A DNA stretch of 25,399 bases. Origin: Saccoglossus kowalevskii (taxonomy: Eukaryota; Hemichordata; Enteropneusta; Harrimaniidae). This document shows, piece after piece, positions 14,789 to 25,020 of this stretch (position 1 is its first letter; each line of letters begins with the position of its first letter). The DNA lies in the NCBI RefSeq assembly GCF_000003605.2, contig NW_003134431.1:1-25399 (forward strand), read 5' to 3'. The notes beneath the pieces are model-generated. The model worked only from the letters and a program-made list of their open reading frames with translations. It did no database searches and was not told the origin of the DNA. The position numbers were made by a program, and so were the translations under genes.

Positions 14789-15353
14789 TTTGATGACCAA
14801 CTGATCACACATATGCACATATATTTGTTGGATGACCAACTGATTACACATATGCACATATACTTGTTTGATGACCAACTGATCACACATATGCACATAT
14901 ATTTGTTTGATGACCAACTGATCACACATATGCACATATATGTGTTTGATGACCAACTGATCACGCATATGCACATATATGTGTTGGATGACCAACTGAT
15001 CACACATATGCACATATATTTGTTTGATGACCAACTGATCACACATATGCACATATATGTGTGTGATGACCAACTGATCACGCATATGCACATATATTTG
15101 TTTGATGACCAACTGGTCACACATATGCACATATATTTGTTTGATGACCAACTGATCACACATATGCACATATGTGTTTAATGACCACCTGATCACACAT
15201 ATGCACATATATGTGTTTGATGACCAACTGATCACACATATGCACATATATTTGTTTGATGACCAACTGATCACACATATGCACATATATGTGTTTAATG
15301 ACCAACTGATCACACATATGCACGTATATTTGTGTAATGACCAACTGATCACA
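14789..15353. repeat. Dispersed block, matches 21057-21621 and, in part, 1-391
   Basis: The offset to 21057-21621 is 6268 bp. Both hold TTGTTGG with CTGATTACAC, the unique ATACTTGTTTG unit (14861 and 21129), a CGCATATG unit, GTGTTGG, GTGTGTG and CTGGTC units, the 37-bp unit with GACCACCTG, and CACGTATATTTGTG. From 14963 on it also matches the window start (14963-15353 against 1-391, first mismatch at 392). A short piece, ATATATTGTTTG, lacks one T at about 14786, just left of the block. Confidence 0.86.
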
Positions 15354-16974
15354 CATATGCACATATATTTGTTTCATGACCAACTTATCACACATATGCA
15401 CATATATTTGTTTGATGACCAACTGATTACACATATGCACATATATTTGTTTGATGACCAACTGATCACACATATGCACATATATTTGTTTGATGACCAA
15501 CTGATCACACATATGCACATATATTTGTTGGATGACCAACTGATGACACATATGCACATATATTTGTTTGATGACCAACTGATCACACATATGCACATAT
15601 ATTTGTTTGATGACCAACTGATCACACATATGCACATATATTTGTTTGATGACCAACTGATTACACATATGCACATATATTTGTTTGATGACCAACTGAT
15701 GACACATATGCACATATATTTGTTTGATGACCAACTGATCACACATATGCACATATATTTGTTGGATGACCAACTGATGACACATATGCACATATATTTT
15801 GTTTGATGACCAACTGATCACACATATGCACATATATTTGTTTGATGACCAACTGATCACACATATGCACATATATTTGTTTCATGACCAACTGATGACA
15901 CATATGCACATATATTTGTTTCATGACCAACTGATGACACATATGCACATATATTTGTTTGATGACCAACTGATGACACATATGCACATATATTTGTTTC
16001 ATGACCAACTGATCACACATATGCACATATATTTGTTTGATGACCAACTGATCACACATATGCACATATATTTGTTTGATGACCAACTGATCACACTTAT
16101 GCACATATATTTGTTGGATGACCAACTGATCACGCATATGCACATATATGTGTTTCATGACCAACTGATCACACATATGCACATATATTTGTTTGATGAC
16201 CAACTGATCACACATATGCACATATATTTGTTTGATGACCAACTTATCACACATATGCACATATATTTGTTGGATGACCAACTGATCACACATATGCACA
16301 TATATTTGTTTGATGACCAACTGATCACACTTATGCACATATATTTGTTGGATGACCAACTTATCACACATATGCACATATATTTGTTTCATGACCAACT
16401 GATCACACATATGCACATATATTTGTTTGATGACCAACTGATCACACATATGCACATATATTTGTTTGATGACCAACTAATCACACATATGCACATATAT
16501 TTGTTTGATGACCAACTTATCACATATATGCACATATATTTGTTTGATGACCAACTGATCACACATATGCACATATATTTGTTTCATGACCAACTGATCA
16601 CACATATGCACATATATTTGTTTGATGACCAACTGATCACACATGCACATATATTTGTTTGATGACCAACTGATCACACATATGCACATATATTTGTTTG
16701 ATGACCAACTGATCACACATATGCACATATATGTGTTTGATGACCAACTGATCACACATATGCACATATATTTGTTTGATGACCAACTGATCACACATAT
16801 GCACATATATTTGTTTGATGACCAACTTGTCACACATATGCACATATATTTGTTTGATGACCAACTGATGACACATATGCACATATATTTGTTGGATGAC
16901 CAACTGATCACACATATGCACATATATTTGTTTGATGACCAACTGATCACACATATGCACATATATTTGTTTCA

Positions 16975-17457
16975 TGACCAACTGATCACACATATGCACA
17001 TATATTTGTTTGATGACCAACTGATCACACATATGCACATATATTTGTTTCATGACCAACTTATCACACATATGCTCATATATTTGTTTCATGACCAACT
17101 GATCACACATATACACATATATTTGTTTGATGACCAACTGATCACACATATGCACATATATTTGTTTGACGACCAACTGATCACACATATGCACATATAT
17201 TTGTTTCATGACCAACTTATCACACATATGCACATATATTCGTTTGATGACCAACTGATCACACATATGCACATATATTTGTTTCATGACCAACTTATCA
17301 CACATATGCACATATATTTGTTTGATGACCAACTGATCACACATATGCACATATATTTGTTTGATGACCAACTGATCACACATATGCACATATATTTGTT
17401 TGATGACCAACTGATCACACATATGCACATATATTTGTTTGATGACCAACTGATCAC
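16975..17457. repeat. 36-unit-spaced block, matches 18377-18859
   Basis: The offset is 1402 bp, which is 36 x 39 minus 2; the missing 2 bp come from the 37-bp unit at about 17936. Shared rare markers are ATATACACATATATTTG, TTTGACGACC (GAC at 17168 and 18570), ATATTCGTTTG (C at 17241 and 18643) and three CTTATC units. The one difference I noted is TGCTCATATAT in the left copy (17076) against TGCACATATAT in the right. Confidence 0.82.
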
Positions 17458-18883
17458 GCATATGCACATATATTTGTTTGATGACCAACTGATCACACAT
17501 ATGCACATATATTTGTTGGATGACCAACTGATCACACATATGCACATATATTTGTTTGATGACCAACTGATCACACATATGCACATATATTTGTTTGATG
17601 ACCAACTGATCACACATATGCACATATATGTGTTTGATGACCAACTGATCACGCATATGCACATATATGTGTTGGATGACCAACTGATCACACATATGCA
17701 CATATATTTGTTTGATGACCAACTGATCACACATATGCACATATATGTGTGTGATGACCAACTGATCACACATATGCGCATATATGTGTTTGATGACCAA
17801 CTGATCACACATATGCACATATATTTGTTTAATGACCAACTGATCACACATATGCACATATATTTGTTTGATGACCAACTGATCACACATATGCACATAT
17901 ATGTGTTTGATGACCAACTGATCACACATATGCACATATGTGTTGGATGACCAACTGATCACACATATGCACATATATTTGTTTGATGACCAACTGATCA
18001 CACATATGCACATATATGTGTTTGATGACCAACTGATCACACATATGCACATATATTTGTTTCATGACCAACTGATCACACATATGCACATATATGTGTT
18101 TAATGACCAACTGATCACGCATATGCACATATATTTGTTTGATGACCAACTGATCACACATATGCACATATATTTGTTTAATGACCAACTGATCACACAT
18201 ATGCACATTTATTTGTTTGATGACCAACTGATCACACATATGCACATATATTTGTTTAATGACCAACTGATCACACATATGCACATTTATTTGTTTGATG
18301 ACCAACTGATCACACATATGCACATACATTTGTTTCATGACCAACTTATCACACATATGCACATATATTTGTTTGATGACCAACTGATCACACATATGCA
18401 CATATATTTGTTTGATGACCAACTGATCACACATATGCACATATATTTGTTTCATGACCAACTTATCACACATATGCACATATATTTGTTTCATGACCAA
18501 CTGATCACACATATACACATATATTTGTTTGATGACCAACTGATCACACATATGCACATATATTTGTTTGACGACCAACTGATCACACATATGCACATAT
18601 ATTTGTTTCATGACCAACTTATCACACATATGCACATATATTCGTTTGATGACCAACTGATCACACATATGCACATATATTTGTTTCATGACCAACTTAT
18701 CACACATATGCACATATATTTGTTTGATGACCAACTGATCACACATATGCACATATATTTGTTTGATGACCAACTGATCACACATATGCACATATATTTG
18801 TTTGATGACCAACTGATCACACATATGCACATATATTTGTTTGATGACCAACTGATCACACATATGCACATATATGTGTTTGA

Positions 18884-19165
18884 TGACCAACTGATCACAC
18901 ATATGCACATATATGTGTTTAATGACCACCTGATCACACATATGCACATATATGTGTTTGATGACCAACTGATCACACATATGCACATATATTTGTTTGA
19001 TGACCAACTGATCACACATATGCACATATATTTGTTTGATGACCAACTGATCACACATATGCACATATATGTGTTTGATGACCAACTGATCACACATATG
19101 CACATATATGTGTTTAATGACCACCTGATCACACATATGCACATATATGTGTTTGATGACCAACT
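18884..19165. repeat. 5-unit higher-order repeat, period 195 bp
   Basis: The order GTGTTTG unit, GTGTTTAATGACCACCTG unit, GTGTTTG unit, two TTTG units, GTGTTTG unit recurs. AATGACCACC occurs at 18921 and 19116, exactly 195 bp (5 x 39) apart. GACCACCTG is otherwise mostly linked to the 37-bp units, so full-length units carrying it here are related variants that kept the AT dinucleotide. Confidence 0.75.
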
Positions 19166-19734
19166 GATCACACATATGCACATATATTTGTTGGATGACC
19201 AACTGATCACACATATGCACATATATTTGTTGGATGACCAACTGATCACACATATGCACATATATTTGTTTGATGACCAACTTATCACACATATGCACAT
19301 ATATTTGTTTGATGACCAACTGATCACACATATGCACATATATTTGTTTGATGACCAACTGATCACACATATGCACATATATGTGTTTGATGACCAACTG
19401 ATCACACATATGCACATATGTGTTTAATGACCACCTGATCACACATATGCACATATATGTGTTTGATGACCAACTGATCACACATATGCACATATATTTG
19501 TTTGATGACCAACTGATCACACATATGCACATATATGTGTTTAATGACCAACTGATCACACATATGCACGTATATTTGTGTAATGACCAACTGATCACAT
19601 ATATGCACATATATGTGTTTAATGACCAACTGATCACACATATGCACATATATTTGTTGGATGACCAACTGATCACACATATGCACATATATTTGTTTGA
19701 TGACCAACTGATCACACATATGCACTTATATTTG

Positions 19735-20065
19735 TTGGATGACCAACTGATCACACATATGCACATATATTTGTTTGATGACCAACTTATCACACATATG
19801 CACATATATTTTTTGGATGACCAACTGATCACACATATGCACATATATGTGTTTAATGACCAACTGATCACACATATGCACATATATTTGTTGGATGACC
19901 AACTGATCACACATATGCACATATATTTGTTTGATGACCAACTTATCACACATATGCACATATATTTTTTGGATGACCAACTGATCACACATATGCACAT
20001 ATATTTGTTGGATGACCAACTGATCACACATATGCACATATATTTGTTTGATGACCAACTTATCA
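19735..20065. repeat. 4-unit higher-order repeat around TTTTTTGG units, period 156 bp
   Basis: The TTTTTTGGATG unit occurs at about 19809 and 19965, 156 bp (4 x 39) apart. In each case it is preceded by a TTGTTGG unit and a TTTG unit with CTTATC. The same three-unit motif occurs once each near 562, 20741 and 21791, so here it has been locally amplified. Confidence 0.7.
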
Positions 20066-21230
20066 CACATATGCACATATATTTGTTTGATGACCAACTG
20101 ATCACACATATGCACATATGTGTTTAATGACCACCTGATCACACATATGCACATATATTTGTTTGATGACCAACTGATAACACATATGCACATATATTTG
20201 TTTGATGACCAACTGATCACACATATGCACATATATTTGTTTAATGACCAACTGATCACACATATGCACATATATTTGTTTGATGACCAACTGATCACAC
20301 ATATGCACATATATGTGTTTGATGACCAACTGATCACACATATGCACATATGTGTTTAATGACCACCTGATCACGCATATGCACATATATTTGTTTGATG
20401 ACCAACTGATCACACACATGCACATATATTTGTTTGATGACCAACTGATCACACATATGCACATATATTTGTTTGATGACCAACTGATCACACATATGCA
20501 CATATATGTGTTTAATGACCAACTGATCACACATATGCACGTATATTTGTGTAATGACCAACTGATCACATATATGCACATATATGTGTTTAATGACCAA
20601 CTGATCACACATATGCACATATATTTGTTGGATGACCAACTGATCACACATATGCACATATATTTGTTGGATGACCAACTGATCACACATATGCACATAT
20701 ATTTGTTTGATGACCAACTTATCACACATATGCACATATATTTTTTGGATGACCAACTGATCACACATATGCACATATATGTGTTTAATGACCAACTGAT
20801 CACACATATGCACATATATTTGTTTGATGACCAACTGATCACACATATGCACATATATTTGTTTGATGACCAACTGATCACACATATGCACATATATGTG
20901 TTTGATGACCAACTGATCACACATATGCACATATATTTGTTTGATGACCAACTGATCACACATATGCACATATATTTGTTTCATGACCAACTGATCACAC
21001 ATATGCACATATATTTGTTTGATGACCAACTGATCACACATATGCACATATATTTGTTTGATGACCAACTGATCACACATATGCACATATATTTGTTGGA
21101 TGACCAACTGATTACACATATGCACATATACTTGTTTGATGACCAACTGATCACACATATGCACATATATTTGTTTGATGACCAACTGATCACACATATG
21201 CACATATATGTGTTTGATGACCAACTGATC

Positions 21231-21948
21231 ACGCATATGCACATATATGTGTTGGATGACCAACTGATCACACATATGCACATATATTTGTTTGATGACC
21301 AACTGATCACACATATGCACATATATGTGTGTGATGACCAACTGATCACGCATATGCACATATATTTGTTTGATGACCAACTGGTCACACATATGCACAT
21401 ATATTTGTTTGATGACCAACTGATCACACATATGCACATATGTGTTTAATGACCACCTGATCACACATATGCACATATATGTGTTTGATGACCAACTGAT
21501 CACACATATGCACATATATTTGTTTGATGACCAACTGATCACACATATGCACATATATGTGTTTAATGACCAACTGATCACACATATGCACGTATATTTG
21601 TGTAATGACCAACTGATCACATATATGCACATATATGTGTTTAATGACCAACTGATCACACATATGCACATATATTTGTTGGATGACCAACTGATCACAC
21701 ATATGCACATATATTTGTTGGATGACCAACTGATCACACATATGCACATATATTTGTTTGATGACCAACTTATCACACATATGCACATATATTTTTTGGA
21801 TGACCAACTGATCACACATATGCACATATATGTGTTTAATGACCAACTGATCACACATATGCACATATATTTGTTTGATGACCAACTGATCACACATATG
21901 CACATATATTTGTTTGATGACCAACTGATCACACATATGCACATATAT
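21231..21948. repeat. Duplicated satellite block, copy of 1-718
   Basis: This is the right-hand member of the 718-bp pair described at 1-718 (offset 21230), and I found no mismatch across it. Its left part also matches 14963-15353. A shorter related segment lies just upstream (20461-20900), with CACGTATAT at 20540, so the right end of the array holds several versions of the same founder block (CACGTATAT at 19569, 20540 and 21591). Confidence 0.88.
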
Positions 21949-22697
21949 GTGTTTGATGACCAACTGATCACACATATGCACATATATTTGTTTGATGACC
22001 AACTTATCACACATATGCACATATATTTGTGGGATGACCAACTGATGACACATATGCACATATATTTGTTGGATGACCAACTGATGACACATATGCACAT
22101 ATATTTGTTTCATGACCAACTGATCACACATATGCACATATATTTTGTTTGATGACCAACTGATCACACATATGCACATATATTTGTTTGATGACCAACT
22201 GATCACACATATGCACATATATTTGTTTCATGACCAACTGATCACACTTATGCACATATATTTGTTGGATGACCAACTGATCACACATATGCACATATAT
22301 TTGTTTCATGACCAACTGATCACACATATGCACATATATTTGTTGGATGACCAACTGATCACACATATGCACATATATTTGTTGGATGACCAACTGATCA
22401 CACATATGCACATATATTTGTTTGATGACCAACTGATCACACATATGCACATATATTTGTTTGATGACCAACTTATCACACATATGTACATATATTTGTT
22501 GGATGACCAACTGATGACACATATGCACATATATTTGTTGGATGACCAACTGATCACACATATGCAAATATATTTGTTTCATGACCAACTGATCACACAT
22601 ATCCACATATATTTGTTTCATGACCAACTGATCACACATATCCACATATATTTGTTTCATGACCAACTGATCACACATATGCACATATATTTGTTTG

Positions 22698-24288
22698 ATG
22701 ACCAACTGATCACACATATGCACATATATTTGTTTGATGACCAACTGATCACACATATGCACATATATTTGTTTGATGACCAACTGATCACACATATGCA
22801 CATATATTTGTTTCATGACCAACTGATCACACATATGCACATATATTTGTTTGATGATCAACTGATCACACATATGCACATATATTTGTTTCATGACCAA
22901 CTGATCACACATATGCACATATATTTGTTTGATGACCAACTGATCACACATATGCACATATATTTGTTTGATGACCAACTGATCACACATATGCACATAT
23001 ATTTGTTTGATGACCAACTTGTCACACATATGCACATATATTTGTTGGATGACCAACTGATCACACATATGCACATATATTTGTTTGATGACCAACTGAT
23101 CACGCATATGCACATATATTTGTTTAATGACCAACTGATAACACATATGCACATATATTTGTTTGATGACCAACTGATCACACATATGCACATATATTTG
23201 TTTGATGACCAACTGATTACACATATGCACATATATGTGTTTCATGACCAACTTATCACACATATGCACATATATTTGTTTGATGACCAACTGATCACAC
23301 ATATGCACATATATTTGTTTGATGACCAACTGATCACACATATGCACATATATTTGTTTGATGACCAACTGATCACACATATGCACATATATTTGTTTTC
23401 ATGACCAACTGATCACGCATATGCATATATATTTGTTTGATGACCAACTGATCACACATATGCACTTATATTGTTTGATGACCAACTGATCACACATATG
23501 CACATATATTTGTTTGATGACCAATTGATCACACATATGCACATATATTTGTTTCATGACCAACTGATCACACATATGCGCATACATGTGTTTAATGACC
23601 AACTGATCACACATATGCACATATATTTGTTTGATGACCAACTGATCACACATATGCACATATATTTGTTTGATGACCAACTGATCACACATATGCACAT
23701 ATATTTGTTTGATGACCAACTGATCACACATATGCACATATATTTGTTTCATGACCAACTGATCACACATATGCACATATATTTGTTTGATGACCAACTG
23801 ATCACACATATGCACATATATTTGTTTGATGACCAACTGATCACACATGCACATATATTTGTTCGATGACCAACTGATGACACATATGCATATATATTTG
23901 TTTGATGACCAACTGATCACACATATGCACATATATGTGTTTGATGACCAACTGATCACACATATGCACATATATGTGTTTGATGACCAACTGATCACAC
24001 ATATGCACATATATTTGTTTGATGACCAACTGATCACACATATGCACATATATTTGTTTCATGACCAACTGATCACGCATATACACATATATTTGTTTCA
24101 TGACCAACTGATCACACATATGCACATATATTTGTTGGATGACCAGCTGATCACACATATGCACATATATTTGTTTGATGACCAACTGATCACACATATG
24201 CACATATATTTGTTTCATGACCACCTGATCACACATATGCACATATATTTGTTTGATGACCAACTGATCACACATATGCACATATATT
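22698..24288. repeat. Mosaic right end of the 39-bp array
   Basis: The final 1.6 kb is made of three pieces with clear relatives elsewhere. Bases 22698-23459 correspond to 12884-13645, bases 23464-24053 to 9995-10585, and bases about 24055-24140 to about 14164-14249, the last sharing CGCATATACACATATATTTG (24076 and 14185). A one-base T gain (about 23396) and a one-base T loss (about 23470) lie near the first switch. The last units include a singleton GACCAGCTG (about 24143) and a GACCACCTG, and the array then stops within a unit after CATATATT. Confidence 0.78.
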
Positions 24289-24863
24289 ACATGCAATATT
24301 AATAATCAGCTAAAATGGGCAAAATCAGTACAGGAAATAATAGGAAGTGAAATAAATGGATTTTGGAGTAGAGGTAACAAAAATATACACAAATAAGTAG
24401 CCAAATAGAAAAGAATTATATTGAATTATGGAAAAAACAAATAACCTCAAAAAAATCATCATCAGGTGAAAATAATAAATTAAGAACTTATTGTAAATTC
24501 AAAAATGAATTCAAAATGGAACAGTATTTAACACAAATTAAAGACCCCCACTATAGAAAAAGTATCTGTAAATTCAGGATAAGTGACCATGGTCTAATGA
24601 TAGAGAAGGGTAGGCATGTTAGACCAAAAATAAAGTTTGAAGAAAGGGTATGCAAAAAGTGTGATACGGATGCAGTGGAGGATGAATTCCATTTCCTGAT
24701 TGATTGTCCAAGTCATAAAAATGCAAGATGTCAGCTGTTTGGAAAAATTGCTCATATACATCCATATTTTAATTTGATGAAACCAGATGACAAGTTCATA
24801 TACATTATGAGCAATGTAGATAAGGAACTTGCGAACTATATTAGAGAATGTGGAGCATTTTAA
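24289..24863 (+). pseudogene. C-terminal remnant of a non-LTR (LINE-like) reverse-transcriptase ORF, frameshifted
   Basis: The best open frame runs from 24378 to the TAA at 24861-24863 (161 codons); the first ATG is at 24516, but protein-like sequence continues upstream of it, so that ATG is not a credible true start. Counting from it, a C-X2-C-X9-H-X4-C zinc motif sits at C46, C49, H59 and C64 within CKKCDTDAVEDEFHFLIDCP. It is preceded by KFRISDHGLMIEKGR and followed by KFIYIM, the order I associate with the C-terminal tails of LINE-like polyproteins in invertebrates. Upstream, KLRTYCKFKNEF fits the same family. A second piece in another frame (24301-24393, with WAKSVQEII and GFW) looks like the preceding segment. 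The two frames overlap only at 24378-24393, implying a net one-base loss there, perhaps in the A5 run at 24379-24383. The catalytic reverse-transcriptase and endonuclease domains are absent; the sequence begins at the satellite edge. The family call is from recognition only. Confidence 0.75.
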
Positions 24864-25020
24864 ATATATATATCAATATTTCATAATTTTAAATATGTAT
24901 TTATTTAAACTACATATTAATTTCTTCCTTTTTTTTTTAATTTTAATTATTAGTTTAGCACTTGACTGTATGTTCTCTTCAAACAGAATGATGTCAATAA
25001 AGTAAAGTGAGTGTGTATAT
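24864..25020 (+). other. AT-rich 3'-UTR-like segment of the retroelement remnant
   Basis: This 157-bp stretch follows the stop codon and precedes the second tandem array. It is very AT-rich, has TA-repeats just after the stop (ATATATATAT at about 24864) and a T10 run at 24929-24938, and carries an AATAAA near its end. It shows no coding potential that I trust. Its position suggests the 3' untranslated region of the element whose coding tail ends at 24863. Confidence 0.5.
24996..25001 (+). promoter_or_regulatory. Candidate polyadenylation signal AATAAA
   Basis: A canonical AATAAA lies 132 bp after the stop codon of the reverse-transcriptase remnant and 20 bp before the first full unit of the 38-bp array. 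A cleavage site is normally about 10-30 bp downstream, so the array starts about where the transcript of the element would end. The hexamer also occurs by chance in AT-rich DNA, so only the position supports it. Confidence 0.45.

Larger units (their letters stand above)
1..24288. repeat. 39-bp satellite/minisatellite array, ~620 head-to-tail units
   Basis: The whole segment is built from one 39-bp unit with landmarks CATATGCAC, ATATATTTG, TTTGATGACC, AACTG and ATCACA in that order, always in the same orientation. The array is cut by the window start and ends at about 24288, where the unit breaks off after CATATATT. Units vary at a few fixed places: T/G at the start of TTG, TTTG/TTTC/TTTA/TTGG before ATGACC, CTGATC/CTTATC/CTGATG/CTGGTC/CTTGTC/CTGATT, and CACATATG/CGCATATG/CATATATG. 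Rare length variants are 37 bp (loss of AT), 36 bp (loss of a codon near 4631) and 45 bp (ACCGGTATAT insert). The consensus has no CpG and about 33% GC. Nothing else, such as a gene or an inserted element, was seen inside. Function is unknown. A centromeric, pericentromeric, subtelomeric or retroelement-associated satellite are all possible. The repeat itself is certain; any family name is not. Confidence 0.98.

Noticed and set aside
1-24288. CRISPR array
   Set aside because: The period is constant and the whole unit is conserved, so there are no unique spacers between repeats. The retroelement remnant also points to a eukaryote.
1-24288. Telomeric repeat or CENP-B-box satellite
   Set aside because: No TTAGGG-like motif and no CENP-B-box-like core was seen in the unit. 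A centromeric role cannot be judged from sequence alone.
24516-24863. Complete small 115-residue zinc-binding protein starting at ATG 24516
   Set aside because: Family-like sequence (KLRTYCKFKNEF) continues in frame upstream of this ATG, and more lies in a shifted frame, so it is better read as a truncated C-terminus than as a complete gene.
24929-24938. T10 run as the poly(A) tail of a minus-strand retroelement
   Set aside because: It is only ten bases long, lies within an AT-rich stretch, and no coding or target-site duplication on the minus strand supports it.
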